DNA of 64,000 nt, taken from positions 248,001 to 312,000 of the forward strand of contig NZ_SZVP01000002.1 of assembly GCF_005885605.1 (NCBI RefSeq). Direction: 5' to 3'. Numbering within the stretch: the stretch's first letter is position 1; each line of letters starts with the position of its first letter. Below the pieces are notes generated by a model. It made no database searches and had not been told where the DNA came from. It saw nothing but the letters and a program-made list of their open reading frames with translations. Below, piece after piece: positions 36,500 to 47,321 of the stretch. Position numbers and translations under genes: made by a program. The DNA is from Colwellia ponticola (lineage in GTDB: Bacteria; Pseudomonadota; Gammaproteobacteria; Enterobacterales; Alteromonadaceae).

Positions 36500-37171
36500 A
36501 TGATTGTTGTACACCATCTCAATAATTCTCGCTCTCAACGAGTGCTTTGGGCTTTAGAAGAGCTTGGCGTACCTTATGAAATAAAACGATATGAACGTGA
36601 CCTAAAAACGAACTTAGCGCCATCGAGTCTTAAAAAAGTACATCCCCTAGGTAAATTTCCAGTGATTAGCGATGGCGATATCACGATTGCAGAATCTGGC
36701 GCGATTATTGAGTACCTCTGTCAAAGCTATGGCAAAGGTAATTTTATTCCTGAGCGCAATACTGAAGGACATCGTCAGTATATTTATTGGTTACATTTCG
36801 CAGAAGGTAGCTTGATGCCGCAGCTGTTATTTAGCGTAATTTTAAACAAAATAAAAAGCAACGCATCGCCTTTTTTCATTAAGCCTATTGCTAACGCGAT
36901 TGTACAAAAAGTTATGTCTGGTTACGTTGGTCCTAATATAACCACTAACTTAAACTTTATTGAAGAGCATTTGAAAAACAATGATTGGTTCGCTGGCGAG
37001 CAGTTATCAGGTGCAGATATTCAAATGAGTTTTCCGTTAGAGGCTTGGGCGTCAAAAAATTCAACTAATCAACAATATCCTAATATATTGGCTTATGTTA
37101 AGCGTTTTCAAGAGCGCGCAGCCTATCAACGAGCTTTAGATACAGGAGGGCACTATGACTATACTCTATGA
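36500..37171 (+). CDS. Glutathione S-transferase
   Basis: 223 residues. The thioredoxin-like N-terminal domain has SRSQRVLWALEELGVPYEI, HPLGKFPVI with the cis-Pro, and AESGAIIEYL, the glutathione gamma-glutamyl-binding Glu-Ser. A helical C-terminal domain includes FAGEQLSGADIQMSFPLEA. Sequence style is close to the fungal/bacterial GST group that detoxifies electrophiles. It has AGG ahead of ATG 36500. The substrate is unknown. Confidence 0.9.
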   Translation: MIVVHHLNNSRSQRVLWALEELGVPYEIKRYERDLKTNLAPSSLKKVHPLGKFPVISDGDITIAESGAIIEYLCQSYGKGNFIPERNTEGHRQYIYWLHFAEGSLMPQLLFSVILNKIKSNASPFFIKPIANAIVQKVMSGYVGPNITTNLNFIEEHLKNNDWFAGEQLSGADIQMSFPLEAWASKNSTNQQYPNILAYVKRFQERAAYQRALDTGGHYDYTL

Positions 37172-37501
37172 AGCGTCTAGTTCAGTGCTTATTGAACGAT
37201 TAAAAAAAAGTAGCTAATTAGCTGTGGTCAATTCAAAGGATAAGTTATTTAATATTGACTTTACGATATTTTATTGTTTAACTAAAAGTGTTGATAAACG
37301 GTACAATTATGAACGTTGTTGTACTTATTAGCTTTTGTAATACGTTTATTAATATGATTTGAAGGCGATCATCAAGTAGCTGTGGTTTTTTAACCAACTA
37401 ATAATATACCTTTCCGGTTTGTGTATTATTGGCTTCTACATCCGGGTTTAAGTGATTAAGACCTTCTTAATTTTTTCTAAACCTGATGATTAGGAGTTAC
37501 T
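37172..37501. other. Intergenic region before the deaminase gene
   Basis: No gene. Contains GTACAA...TTGTAC arms 14 bases apart (around 37301-37327). AATTAGGAGTTACT supplies the RBS before ATG 37502. Confidence 0.45.
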
Positions 37502-38854
37502 ATGCAGGTTAAATCTCGACGAATTTGGATTAAAAATCCCCTCGACTGTTTAGACACCGCTTATGCTGGCGGTATTGTTGTTCAAGATGATATTATTGTT
37601 GAACTAATACAGGCAGGCGCGCAACCATTACAAGCTGTTGATGAGGTTGTTGATGCACGCGAACACGTACTTATCCCAGGCTTAATTAACGGCCACCACC
37701 ACTTTTACCAAACATTAACACGTGCTTTTCCCGCCGCGTTAAATAAAAATTTATTTCCTTGGTTACAAAGCTTGTATCCCGTGTGGGCAAGGCTTACGCC
37801 TGAAATGATAGCAACGTCTACTCAAATTGCACTTTGTGAATTGTTACTTTCGGGTTGTACTACTGCCAGTGATCATCATTATTTATTTCCTGATGGCCTA
37901 GAGCACGCTATTGATATTCAGGTAGAGCAGGCAAGAAAGCTAGGTATTCGCGTACACCTTACTCGAGGTTCAATGAGTTTAGGCGAAGATCAAGGCGGCT
38001 TACCTCCTAGAACGACCATTCAAACCGACAGTGAAATATTAGATGATAGTCAACGCCTGATTAAAACCTATCATCAATACGAAGAGGGAGCTATGACGCG
38101 TATTGCCTTAGCACCGTGCTCGCCATTTTCTGTTAGTGAAGAGTTAATGCGAGCAACGGCTGACTTAGCCCAAGATCTTGATGTTAGGTTACATACTCAT
38201 TTAGCGGAAACACATGATGAAACTGATTTTTGTATAAAAATGTTTGGTGTACGCCCGGTCGACTACCTTGAACGCGTTGGTTGGTTAACTAACCGTACGT
38301 GGCTAGCGCACGGTATTCACTTTAATGATGATGAAATAGTACGTCTAGGTACAGCTAATGTAGGTATTGCTCATTGTCCATCATCAAATATGTTACTAGC
38401 GTCAGGGCAGTGTCCTACTATTGCATTACAACAAGCAGGCTGTGCGGTTGGTCTTGGTGTTGATGGCTCCGCCTCAAATGACGGTTCAAATATGATTGGT
38501 GAAGTTCGCCAAGCGTTATTACTGCAACGCTTACGTTATGGCGCTAAAGATATTACTCATCAAAAAGCCTTTGAGTGGGCAACCAAAGGCTCAGCAGGGT
38601 GTTTAGGTCGTGATGATATTGGCGAAATAGCGGTAGGTAAACAAGCTGATATTGCTTTATTTAAGCTCGATGAAATACGCTTTGCTGGCGCAGGTTCTCC
38701 CGCGGCTGCGTTGCTACTTTGCGGAGCAACTAAAGCAGATAAGGTTATGGTTGCCGGTAAATGGCGGGTGTTAGCAGGGGAAATAGTCGGGGTTGATATC
38801 AAGCAATTAATGGCGCAACAAATTAGTTTAGCGGCACAATTAGCGGGTGTGTAA
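37502..38854 (+). CDS. 8-oxoguanine deaminase-type amidohydrolase
   Basis: 450-residue metal-dependent amidohydrolase. Metal ligands are His65 and His67 in LINGHHHFYQ, His in LHTHLAETHDE, His in LAHGIHF and Asp in GVDGSASND. The stretch LFPWLQSLYPVWARLTPE near residue 80-100 is typical, from memory, of the 8-oxoguanine/isoxanthopterin deaminase branch related to TrzA/AtzB hydrolases rather than true guanine deaminase. The product would be urate from 8-oxoguanine, feeding the purine pathway encoded further on. It is a single gene with a terminator at 38887. Confidence 0.88.
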   Translation: MQVKSRRIWIKNPLDCLDTAYAGGIVVQDDIIVELIQAGAQPLQAVDEVVDAREHVLIPGLINGHHHFYQTLTRAFPAALNKNLFPWLQSLYPVWARLTPEMIATSTQIALCELLLSGCTTASDHHYLFPDGLEHAIDIQVEQARKLGIRVHLTRGSMSLGEDQGGLPPRTTIQTDSEILDDSQRLIKTYHQYEEGAMTRIALAPCSPFSVSEELMRATADLAQDLDVRLHTHLAETHDETDFCIKMFGVRPVDYLERVGWLTNRTWLAHGIHFNDDEIVRLGTANVGIAHCPSSNMLLASGQCPTIALQQAGCAVGLGVDGSASNDGSNMIGEVRQALLLQRLRYGAKDITHQKAFEWATKGSAGCLGRDDIGEIAVGKQADIALFKLDEIRFAGAGSPAAALLLCGATKADKVMVAGKWRVLAGEIVGVDIKQLMAQQISLAAQLAGV

Positions 38855-38886
38855 GTAACGGGTACTTTACTGCCAGTATTATGGAT

Positions 38887-38922
38887 AAAAACCACCTATT
38901 ACTATAATAATAGGTGGTTTTT
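38887..38922. terminator. Bidirectional terminator
   Basis: AAAAACCACCTATTA/TAATAGGTGGTTTTT perfect 15-bp stem between the convergent deaminase and EAL genes. Confidence 0.93.
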
Positions 38923-38976
38923 AGTCGTTATTTCAGCGAAGTACTAGTCAAAATAACTACTCAAGCTAAGCACCGG

Positions 38977-40494
38977 CTAATCCTTTTTTTGCTCCGTCAC
39001 TTTTTGTATAAAGTCTTCAGCTGTCATTGGTTTACCAAATCCCCATCCCTGACCATACTTTATGCCTATTTTTAATAGCGCATCATGTTGCATAGAGTTC
39101 TCAACGCCTTCAGCAACGACATCCATCGACAGTTTTTTTGCAATTGAGACTATATGTGGTATCAAGGTCGATTTTATTGAGCCAGCTTCCATATCATTAA
39201 TAAAACTTCTATCAATTTTTAAAATTTGGCACGGAATACTTGAGATCTGTTTTAAATTGGAATAACCCGTACCAAAGTCATCAATGGCAATGGTCATTCC
39301 GTTAGCGACGAGTTGCTCTAAACAATGTAAAACCTTTGACCCCGATAATGCTTCATCTTCAATAATTTCAATACAAATATTATGTTTAGTTTGCTTAATC
39401 ATGTGATTAGTTAGCAATTTCAGCACATTCTCATTACCAATATCTTGAGGGTATATATTAAAATTAACTTTGAAGTTAGTGAGCGTTACGTCATTAATTT
39501 GTGTTAACGCTTTAGTGATAAGTTTGTCGGTAAAAGCCCAAGTAGCATTAAGATCTTTAATAACAGGGATAAAGGTATCTGGAAAAATATCGCCCATACT
39601 ATCTTGATATCTGGCCAATACTTCACAGCCAACAATTTCACCTGTTTCGAGTATGACAATAGGCTGAAATAAGGGATAGAAACCATTTGAAGCCAAGCCT
39701 TTTTTAACTCTTTGCTTAGTAGAGCGTCTTCTTTTCCATATTTTAATTAGGGTTATGTAACTACTATAAGCCAGTAACGCAGCGGCAACGACTATCATCA
39801 TCATAACTATGCTGTAGCGTTGATAATACTGTTGCTTATTAAATGTTAAGTACACACAGTGAGCAGATAGTAGGCTACAGTAGGTGTACGATTGTTCAAA
39901 TAAAGAATTTTCATCGATAAGTTTTTTGTTGATAAATAAGTTTTTATCGCCTAAGACATGCAGTTGACGGTTATTTCCCATGAAAATAATTTGCCAATCA
40001 AAACTTTGCGGAAATAATTTGTAGGTATTATGGCTATCAAGGACAGCGTTGAAGTTTTTACTTTCAATAATTAATGACTTATAAAGCTCATCAAATAATA
40101 ACAGTTCTTTATCAATCCAAATTTTAAAACCTGACGTTGTGGTGTAGTCAGCACCTGACTGTAATTGTGGCTCTGCTAATACTCCTAAACCTGTAGTACA
40201 TATCAACATACCCTCATCTGAAATAAAGCCTACGCTTTTTATGTACGCTGATTTAAACATCGCTCTACTCATATTGAGCAACGTTGTCTCATTACAACTG
40301 TTAGGTGACTTAGCATTTAATTCGTTAAGCGTGTTAAAGGTATCGGTATATATGGACTCTATAATATCAACATGAATTAACGCGGTAGCTGCTAGCTGAT
40401 TACCTATATCCTTCTTTAACCCTACTAATGAGAGATAGATAAAGGCGAGAGCAAAGAGCGTGCTTAATAGCAATGAACGTATTCTTATATTCAA
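38977..40494 (-). CDS. CSS-motif membrane EAL phosphodiesterase
   Basis: 505 residues. TM1 is at residues 5-25. The periplasmic CSS domain follows, with cysteines in NSCNET, LICTTG and YCSLLSAHC that can form a redox-sensing disulfide. TM2 is near 228-250 and the cytoplasmic EAL domain runs from about 265 to 500. The EAL triplet reads EVL in GCEVLARYQD. Asp-Asp is in AIDDFGTGYSNLK, Lys in ILKIDRSFI, and VVAEGVE and QGWGFGKP follow. It should degrade c-di-GMP in response to periplasmic redox state, as PdeB/PdeC-type proteins do. Confidence 0.9.
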   Translation of the reverse strand: MNIRIRSLLLSTLFALAFIYLSLVGLKKDIGNQLAATALIHVDIIESIYTDTFNTLNELNAKSPNSCNETTLLNMSRAMFKSAYIKSVGFISDEGMLICTTGLGVLAEPQLQSGADYTTTSGFKIWIDKELLLFDELYKSLIIESKNFNAVLDSHNTYKLFPQSFDWQIIFMGNNRQLHVLGDKNLFINKKLIDENSLFEQSYTYCSLLSAHCVYLTFNKQQYYQRYSIVMMMIVVAAALLAYSSYITLIKIWKRRRSTKQRVKKGLASNGFYPLFQPIVILETGEIVGCEVLARYQDSMGDIFPDTFIPVIKDLNATWAFTDKLITKALTQINDVTLTNFKVNFNIYPQDIGNENVLKLLTNHMIKQTKHNICIEIIEDEALSGSKVLHCLEQLVANGMTIAIDDFGTGYSNLKQISSIPCQILKIDRSFINDMEAGSIKSTLIPHIVSIAKKLSMDVVAEGVENSMQHDALLKIGIKYGQGWGFGKPMTAEDFIQKVTEQKKD

Positions 40495-40632
40495 ATTAAA
40501 GTCCTTATTGACTAAAGCTGCCTGCGTTAACTTAACTTAACGCGGATAAGCACACTACACCTACTCGTTAATGAATACTTATAGTGATAAAATAGGAAGT
40601 ACTCTTTCCGTTGCTTTTCAATAGTAGCTCAA

Positions 40633-42513
40633 TTAAATAGTAAATCGCCCCATTAACTCTTTTAATGCGTTTGACTCTTTATGTAAACCATTACATAGCT
40701 CAGTTGATTTCATCATATTTTCTTTGGTGTGCTCTGATGAATCAGAAATCATCACTACATTTTGACTTATCTCTGAGGTTGCTGATGCTTGTTCACCAGT
40801 TGCTGTTGCTACCGTGGCGTTGATTTCTGTTAAAGCAACAATTTCTTTTGCAATATCGTCTAAGGTCAGTCCCGTTTGTTTTAAACGCTCGGCATTTTCA
40901 AGGGTATTTTTACTGCCTAGTTCAATAGCATCGACAGTCGTTGATGCTTTGGCGTTAAGTGACGCTATCATGTCATTTATTTGCTCTGTTGACTCAGCGG
41001 TTCTTTTCGCTAGTGTTCTTACTTCATCGGCAACCACAGCAAAGCCACGACCTTGCTCACCAGCTCTGGCCGCTTCAATAGCGGCGTTTAACGCCAATAA
41101 GTTGGTTTGTTCAGAAATACCTTTAATTACATCTAAAACATGTGAAATGGACTTTATCTCGCTTGACAGTTCAATCACTGAATTAACCGATGATGCCATA
41201 GACGCTTCAAGCTGCCCCATTTGTACTATGGTGTTATTAACAAATTTTGAGCCTTCTAATGTTTTACTTTCGGTAGACAAGGCAATATCAGAAGCGCCAG
41301 AAGCACTATTGGAAATATCTTGCACTGTCGCTTCCATTTCAGTAACCGCCGCTGCCACTGTTTGCGTACTCGATGATTGTATTTCTGCTAATGTCGTTGC
41401 CTCTTGCACCTGTGTTTGCACTAAGTCGGAGAGTTCTTTAACGTGTATGGCAGAAACAGAAACTTGTTTGAACATATCGTGAAGCTGCTCTAAAAATAAG
41501 TTGAACTTATTGGCTAGCGCGCCTATTTCATTGTTTTCAGTAACGGGTAATCTTGCTGTTAAATCACCATCTTTTTCAGTTAACGCACTCACAGCATCGG
41601 TTATTTGTTCTATGGGTCTGAAAATTTGTGTGGCTAGTAGGCGAACCAAAGCAAAACCTATGATGGCAATGACAAGACCTACTATGATGTTTTTATTGAT
41701 GGCGTCATTTAAAGGACCGTATAATTGTTCATGGGGGATTTCAGCAACTAAATGCCAGTCTAGCGAAAGTAGCGGGGTACTTGAAATAATATAGCTTTCA
41801 TTATTTACTTCACTTACAGCGATTTGGCCATTTTTTATAGCAGATAAGTCTATCGAGGTGCCGATTTTAGCTTGCTCACTGTGTAGCATTATTTCGCCAG
41901 TATTTGAGACTAAATAAACAATACCTGACTGACCAATTCTATAGTTTTTTACTAAATTAACCATAGACTCTAATGACCGAGCGATACCGGCAATAGCGGC
42001 TCTTTTACCATCAACTTCTAAGGCATAGTTGATAAATATCGCTGTTTCATTTGTGCTGTCGTCAATACCAAAATTTAATTCATAGCTCTTGTTTGAATTT
42101 AAAAAGTTATAAAACCACTGATCATTTTGACTATTTATTTTACGAATAACGCCTTCGTCGGTGTAATAGTTAAGCGACTCTTTAGACACGATAAAAGTAC
42201 GAATAGCTTCATTATCTTTTTTAATGGTCGCTAAATAATCAATAAATGCTTGTTGTTGCTCTTCAGGTTCACTTTCTTTTATCCAACGCTCGACAAAAGA
42301 GTTTTGCGCAATGTCCTTAGAAACGATTAGCGGGGTCGATAATTCTAATTCAATCGCATTTCTTACTTCATTTAAGGAGGAGGGTAAGTCGTTCTTTTTT
42401 AGTTTTTCTTCAGTATGAGATTCAATACTATTAGAAAATAATAATGTTGAAATGGTCAGAGGTAATACTATTGCAAGAATTAAACTTATATAGACTTTAC
42501 TTTTTAGTAACAC
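40633..42513 (-). CDS. Methyl-accepting chemotaxis protein with dCache sensor
   Basis: 626 residues. TM1 is at about 8-27. A periplasmic double-Cache domain follows ([34 protein letters not shown]), then TM2 around [22 protein letters not shown] is [22 protein letters not shown]. The signalling tip is [20 protein letters not shown]. No C-terminal CheR pentapeptide. The ligand is likely a small molecule such as an amino acid, organic acid or purine; it is encoded alone. Confidence 0.93.
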   Translation of the reverse strand: MLLKSKVYISLILAIVLPLTISTLLFSNSIESHTEEKLKKNDLPSSLNEVRNAIELELSTPLIVSKDIAQNSFVERWIKESEPEEQQQAFIDYLATIKKDNEAIRTFIVSKESLNYYTDEGVIRKINSQNDQWFYNFLNSNKSYELNFGIDDSTNETAIFINYALEVDGKRAAIAGIARSLESMVNLVKNYRIGQSGIVYLVSNTGEIMLHSEQAKIGTSIDLSAIKNGQIAVSEVNNESYIISSTPLLSLDWHLVAEIPHEQLYGPLNDAINKNIIVGLVIAIIGFALVRLLATQIFRPIEQITDAVSALTEKDGDLTARLPVTENNEIGALANKFNLFLEQLHDMFKQVSVSAIHVKELSDLVQTQVQEATTLAEIQSSSTQTVAAAVTEMEATVQDISNSASGASDIALSTESKTLEGSKFVNNTIVQMGQLEASMASSVNSVIELSSEIKSISHVLDVIKGISEQTNLLALNAAIEAARAGEQGRGFAVVADEVRTLAKRTAESTEQINDMIASLNAKASTTVDAIELGSKNTLENAERLKQTGLTLDDIAKEIVALTEINATVATATGEQASATSEISQNVVMISDSSEHTKENMMKSTELCNGLHKESNALKELMGRFTI

Positions 42514-43092
42514 AGGTGTTCTCCTAACTTATACGCTAATACTGAGCAGTAGTATTTAGCTGTATTATCATCATGGGTCAGATGACACTTTTATTTATTA
42601 TCATTGCCATAGCGTTTTTATAAAGGTCACTCAATTTGTAACTTGATGTAACCTTAGCTTTTTTATAAAAGTTAGCAAAGACATATTTGATCAAATCTAG
42701 GAGAATTACCGATTAAAACTTATAAAATAGCGTGTTGTTTACACTTGTTGATAGCATTAGATGCCAGTCGTTAGATAAATTATCTATATTAAATTATCTA
42801 TATTAAATTACTATATAACGTTAAAGTGCTATATAGAGCAAAACGAGTTCATCATAATATTTGAAAATTCACTTCAAAGTAATGCTTTAAAATTACTGTT
42901 AAGTATTACTTTGAAAAGTTATGATTGATAATAATAAGACAGTTTTTCAAATACATAGAAAGCATTTGGATTGATGTTATTAATATTAATCTTGACTCCA
43001 AGATATTCTAGGAATATCTTGGAGTCAAGATATTCCTAGAATAATTCAGTTCTATTCTACTTAAAAACTACCTAAATAAGAGTTATACCATC
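42514..43092. promoter_or_regulatory. Upstream region of malic enzyme with very strong hairpin
   Basis: Perfect inverted repeat with 20-bp arms and a 3-base loop at 42989-43031 (arm starts ATCTTGACTCC). A competing stem pairs TATTCTAGGAATA with TATTCCTAGAATA (43003-43044). ATG 43093 lies about 50 bases downstream. A tandem 14-bp AT repeat (AAATTATCTATATT, two copies) is at 42777-42804. GTTGTTTACAC at 42732 resembles the TTGTnnACAA words seen before the porin and malate synthase. Confidence 0.7.
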
Positions 43093-44787
43093 ATGAATGA
43101 TTACAACCTTTCAGGCCATTTATATATTCCCCATTCAGGCCCTTCTTTACTTGAAACGCCGCTGTTAAATAAAGGTAGTGCATTTACTGAAGAAGAGCGA
43201 AAGGATTTTAATTTACTGGGTTTATTGCCACCGCGTTATGAAACCATCAGTGAACAGGTAGAGCGAGCTTATTTACAATACCAAAGTTTTGAAGAACCAA
43301 TAAACAAGCATATTTATTTACGGGCTATTCAAGATAATAATGAAACCTTGTTTTTTAGTTTATTACAAACTCACATTGAAGAAATGTTACCTATTATTTA
43401 TACGCCCACGGTGGGTGATGCTTGTGAAAATTTCTCTGATATTTACCGCTCTTCTCGAGGTTTATTCATTAGTTATGAAGACCGCCATATGATTGATGAT
43501 ATTTTACGTAATGCAACGAAAGGCAACGTAAAAGTCATTGTGGTAACAGATGGTGAACGTGTATTAGGACTTGGCGACCAAGGCATTGGTGGTATGAGTA
43601 TTCCAATCGGTAAACTTTCACTGTATACCGCTTGTGGTGGTATTAGCCCAGCTTATACTTTACCGGTGATGTTAGATGTTGGTACTAACAATAAAAAGCT
43701 CCAAAACGATCCTATGTATATGGGGGCTAAACACCCGCGTATTGGCCAAAAAGAATACGATGAGTTTTTAGAGCTGTTTGTTCAGGCGACTAAACGCCGT
43801 TGGCCTGAAATTATGCTCCAATTTGAAGATTTTGCTCAACCTAATGCGACGCCATTGCTTAATAAATATCGTGAAGAAATATGTTGCTTTAATGATGATA
43901 TTCAAGGTACTGCAGCGGTTACGCTAGGTACAATATTAGCCGCGTGTCGTACCCGAGGTACCAAGTTATCGACGATGAATGTTGTCTTTGTCGGTAGTGG
44001 CTCAGCAGGGTGTGGTATTGCCGAAATGCTAATCCAACAAATGCGCTTTGAAGGGCTTAGTGATACACAAGCGCGTCAGCATATCTTTATGGTAGACAGG
44101 TATGGCTTACTCACCGAAGGTATGCAAGACTTACGTGATTTTCAATGTGCATTGACACAGCCGTTAACATCTATTTCAGATTGGCAATATAGTAGTGAAT
44201 TTGCCACGTTAAACGACGTTATTAACAATGCTAAACCGGATGTGTTAATTGGCGTGTCTGGTCAAGCCGGACTTTTTAGTGAAGAAATAGTACGTAGTAT
44301 GAAAAAGCATTGTGCTCTACCTATTATCTTTCCGTTGAGTAATCCGTCAAAACAAGTTGAAGCCACGCCTAGTGACATTATTAAATGGACTAATGGTGAG
44401 GTTGTTATTGCCACTGGCAGCCCGTTTGAACCAGTACAGCATAATGGCAAAAGTATTCATATTGCCCAGTGTAATAATAGTTATATTTTTCCTGGTATTG
44501 GTCTGGGTGTTATCGCCTGTAAAGCTCGAATTATTAATGATGATATGTTAATGGCGGCGAGTAACGCTTTAGCTGATGCCTCTCCACAAGCAAGGCAAGC
44601 TGATGCTGAATTACTACCGCCAATGACAGAATTAAGTAAGCTGAGTCGAGATATTGCTTTTGCTGTTGCTAAAGTGGCCATTGAGCAAGGATTAGCTTTA
44701 CCGATATCAGATGATGCCTTACGGGCGCAAATTGATGCGAATTTCTGGCAGCCTAGCTATCGCTCTTATAAACGAGTATCAGTATAA
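43093..44787 (+). CDS. maeA: NAD-dependent malic enzyme
   Basis: 564 residues, the size of SfcA/Mae[22 protein letters not shown] is the family block with the catalytic Tyr; [19 protein letters not shown] is the signature; FEDFAQPNA and [13 protein letters not shown] hold metal ligands; [15 protein letters not shown] is the NAD fold. It decarboxylates malate to pyruvate. Downstream of glyoxylate plus acetyl-CoA to malate (malate synthase at 59044), it would complete purine carbon flow to pyruvate. A weak RBS and the strong leader hairpins suggest control at RNA level. Confidence 0.94.
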   Translation: MNDYNLSGHLYIPHSGPSLLETPLLNKGSAFTEEERKDFNLLGLLPPRYETISEQVERAYLQYQSFEEPINKHIYLRAIQDNNETLFFSLLQTHIEEMLPIIYTPTVGDACENFSDIYRSSRGLFISYEDRHMIDDILRNATKGNVKVIVVTDGERVLGLGDQGIGGMSIPIGKLSLYTACGGISPAYTLPVMLDVGTNNKKLQNDPMYMGAKHPRIGQKEYDEFLELFVQATKRRWPEIMLQFEDFAQPNATPLLNKYREEICCFNDDIQGTAAVTLGTILAACRTRGTKLSTMNVVFVGSGSAGCGIAEMLIQQMRFEGLSDTQARQHIFMVDRYGLLTEGMQDLRDFQCALTQPLTSISDWQYSSEFATLNDVINNAKPDVLIGVSGQAGLFSEEIVRSMKKHCALPIIFPLSNPSKQVEATPSDIIKWTNGEVVIATGSPFEPVQHNGKSIHIAQCNNSYIFPGIGLGVIACKARIINDDMLMAASNALADASPQARQADAELLPPMTELSKLSRDIAFAVAKVAIEQGLALPISDDALRAQIDANFWQPSYRSYKRVSV

Positions 44788-44902
44788 TTTTTCTTTAATG
44801 CAGACAGTATTAAAGCTATATACTGTCAGGTACGTTTAGCGCTAAGTGGTTAAAATATTGGTTAAACAAGTAGTTAACCTATTCTATGTAGTTAGGAATG
44901 TA

Positions 44903-45604
44903 ATGAAAGATAAGCCAAAAGCTGACAAAAAACAAAAAAAGATCAGTGATAAAGAAATATACCAAGAAATCTTTGATGCTATTTTATCGTTTCGTCTGCG
45001 GCCAGGTACGCGCTTAACAGAAGAAAATTTATCAAAAATTTTTAACGTAGGGCGTACTACTATTCGTAGTGCTTTATTGCGACTATCACAAGATCACATC
45101 ATTGAAATCAGACCTAATAAAGGAGCCTTTATTGCCAGTCCCGGCATTAAACAAGCGAAAGATATTTTGGCGGCTAGAAAAATTATTGAAGTTGCTATCG
45201 TTAAAGATGTCATTAAGCATGCCACAGAAAGTGATTATCAATTACTACGTCAAATAGTAAAGTCAGAGCAAGATAATATTGATGATGAACATATGGTTGA
45301 AGGACTACAATTAGGTGGCGATTTTCATTTAATGTTGGCAAAAATATCGCAAAACACCACTTTAGAGCGCATTGTTACCGCGCTGGTACCGCAAACCTCT
45401 TTAGTGATTGTGCTTTATGAAAATCCTGATGCACCCAAGTGTTCACATTGTGAGCACTTTGATCTCATTGATGTTATGCAAGCTGGGAAAGTAGATAAGG
45501 CTATAGCATTGATGCATGAACACATTCAAGGCATTGAAACGCGCTTAAAGTTAGATGACAAAGAGGTCAACAGTGATCTCATCGATATATTTAAAAGGCG
45601 CTAG
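44903..45604 (+). CDS. GntR-family regulator (FCD subfamily)
   Basis: 233 residues from ATG 44903, which has TAGGAA 5-6 bases upstream; an in-frame GTG at 44846 lacks a site. The N-terminal wHTH is EIYQEIFDAILSFRLRPGTRLTEENLSK with VGRTTIRSALLRLSQDHIIEI, and the helical FCD ligand domain has metal-type residues (GDFHLMLAKIS, CEHFDLIDVMQAGK). FCD regulators bind TTGTnnACAA-like palindromes and answer to organic acids. Such words lie over the promoters of the porin (46741-46764) and malate synthase (58919-58985), so it is the natural candidate regulator; this is an inference. Confidence 0.88.
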   Translation: MKDKPKADKKQKKISDKEIYQEIFDAILSFRLRPGTRLTEENLSKIFNVGRTTIRSALLRLSQDHIIEIRPNKGAFIASPGIKQAKDILAARKIIEVAIVKDVIKHATESDYQLLRQIVKSEQDNIDDEHMVEGLQLGGDFHLMLAKISQNTTLERIVTALVPQTSLVIVLYENPDAPKCSHCEHFDLIDVMQAGKVDKAIALMHEHIQGIETRLKLDDKEVNSDLIDIFKRR

Positions 45605-45673
45605 TTCAAGGTGTTAGTTAACACAACACCTAATTGACGATAAGTAGGTGAATTTAGGTAGATGGATTGATGT

Positions 45674-46327
45674 ATGACAAAAATTAAAATTACTAATGAT
45701 GCGTTAATTAGCTCACAGCAAAAAACACGGTTACTTAATAAAGATAGAATATTAACAGCGGCCGGAGAAGAATTTAAAAAATATGGTTTCAATGGCTCTT
45801 CTATTGCGAGAATTGCTGAAAAAGCCATGTTGCCAAGAAGCAATATCCACTATTACTATACTAATAAGCTGGCACTTTACGGAGCCGTGCTAACTAATAT
45901 TATACAATTATGGAATCAAGCGTTTGCTGATATTAAGTCAACGGATGATCCAGCCGAGGCGATTGCCAACTATATAGATGCCAAACTTGATTACTCTCGA
46001 ACTAACCCAACGGCTTCTATTATATTTGCTAGTGAAATTTTACATGGGGCGCCTTACTTAAGTCGTTATTTACAAACAGACTTTAAACAGTGGATTGCTG
46101 AAAAAGCCAAGGTGATTAACGAATGGCAAGCACAAGGTAAGATAGACAACATATCAGCCTATCATTTATTGTTTACTATTTGGGGGGCAACGCAACATTA
46201 CGCTAATTTTTCAGTAGAGATTGAAGCGGCTTTAGAGCGACCGCTCAATAAACAAGATTTTGATGAAGCGAAGACCACGATAAAGCATATTATTTTAAAA
46301 GGTTGTGGTATGTCATTAACCCCTTAG
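45674..46327 (+). CDS. TetR-family regulator, RutR-like
   Basis: 217 residues. The N-terminal HTH is EFKKYGFNGSSIARIAEKAMLPRSNIHYYYTNK. The C-terminal domain is the RutR type (TetR_C_13): AEAIANYIDAKLDYSRTNPTA and HLLFTIWGATQHYANFSVEIEA, which from memory parallels E. coli RutR closely. RutR senses uracil or thymine and controls pyrimidine and purine breakdown genes. Here it stands between the GntR gene and the purine uptake genes, 70 bases after the GntR stop. Its ligand may be a purine intermediate. Confidence 0.87.
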   Translation: MTKIKITNDALISSQQKTRLLNKDRILTAAGEEFKKYGFNGSSIARIAEKAMLPRSNIHYYYTNKLALYGAVLTNIIQLWNQAFADIKSTDDPAEAIANYIDAKLDYSRTNPTASIIFASEILHGAPYLSRYLQTDFKQWIAEKAKVINEWQAQGKIDNISAYHLLFTIWGATQHYANFSVEIEAALERPLNKQDFDEAKTTIKHIILKGCGMSLTP

Positions 46328-46740
46328 CCTTAATAATTATTACTGTAGCGTATAAATAATAGTGAAAAAATATTTTCTATAAGCCTTTACTGGTTTTTAC
46401 TAAGCTTTAGTTTCTTATACTTTGGTCGTATACGTTAATCCCCGTCAACTTCTTTACCACAAAATTTAGCCTCGAAAGTTCAACAGCTCCTAAAATAATT
46501 TTCATTTTTTAGTCACCTTCAAGGCACTCTCCGCGCTCTATTAAAAGACTTTTATTGTATTTTATAAAATACTACCGTAATTGTTTTTACGCCCTTAATA
46601 TGCGCTTTTGAGCTCTTACAGTGATATTTTACCTTGTTAACCCCTTATTTATATTTAAAAAAACTTCATAGCATTCACTTTTTTTTAATACATAGTCACG
46701 GTATTTAGCGTTTAATTTAACCTGTCTATACCGCCTGATT

Positions 46741-46785
46741 ATTGTTAACAATATTGTTGACAATGTGTTTTTTGTTGCATATGCT
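46741..46785 (+). promoter_or_regulatory. Sigma-70 promoter with two tandem 12-bp operators
   Basis: ATTGTTAACAAT and ATTGTTGACAAT lie back to back (46741-46752, 46753-46764). The second contains TTGACA (46757-46762), which is 17 bases from TATGCT (46780-46785), an optimal -35/-10 arrangement. A protein bound to the second word would block the -35. Expected transcription start is near 46792, giving a leader of about 530 bases before the porin. Confidence 0.65.
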
Positions 46786-46810
46786 AAGTTAGCTTTTTTA
46801 AGGAATAACC

Positions 46811-46840
46811 ATGTTTTTAACGCTATATCTGAAGATATAG
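46811..46840 (+). CDS. Possible 9-residue leader peptide
   Basis: ATG 46811 is preceded by AAGGAATAACC, the best Shine-Dalgarno spacing in this region, and encodes MFLTLYLKI before TAG. The end overlaps a hairpin with a 9-bp stem (CGCTATATC, loop TGAA, GATATAGCG; 46821-46842). It would be the first ORF on the transcript from the promoter above. Translation or its stalling could change folding of the leader. Too short to prove by sequence. Confidence 0.35.
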   Translation: MFLTLYLKI

Positions 46841-46842
46841 CG

Positions 46843-47321
46843 CCAGTAAATTTTTAAGAGTAACTCCTTTAACATTGCAGTTTAGTAAAGTCGTTAATTT
46901 ATCTGTAGATAAGACACTCTTTGTACAACGACAATAAAGTATTGAACAAGGTCGCTTTTCTTAAAGGCCACGTCAATTAGCACTCTTAGGGAGGGGGCTG
47001 ATTAGATAACCAAACGTTACCTTGATTATTTAAGTGAATTTTCTAAGTAATAAGGTTAAGGCACACGCTGTAATAAAATAGTATTTGGCAGTTGTGCACA
47101 AAGTAAGGCCCATGAAAATATCGATGATATTATTGGTGAGTGTGAAAGTTTAAGGAAAGTGTATTTTGACTAGGACAGTCAAAGTTAATTTACTCACTTG
47201 TTATTATATAAAATAACTGATAATAAATAACGGTGAGTAACGATTAACAGTAAACGGTTAATAATAAATAAAATAAAAATACAAAATAATTATAACAACA
47301 CAACATAAGAGAGAACATATA
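46843..47321 (+). other. Long untranslated leader of porin-permease transcript
   Basis: About 480 bases without a credible gene. It contains GGGAGGGGGCTGATTAG (46989-47005), the only G-rich run in this AT-rich stretch. It ends with AGAGAGAACATATA before ATG 47322. I recognise no riboswitch class. Confidence 0.45.

Noticed and set aside
40814..41482. 222-residue ORF opposite the chemoreceptor gene
   Set aside because: Antisense shadow of the conserved MCP signalling domain; the same Ser/Ala-rich shadow appears opposite the second MCP at 52510-52881.
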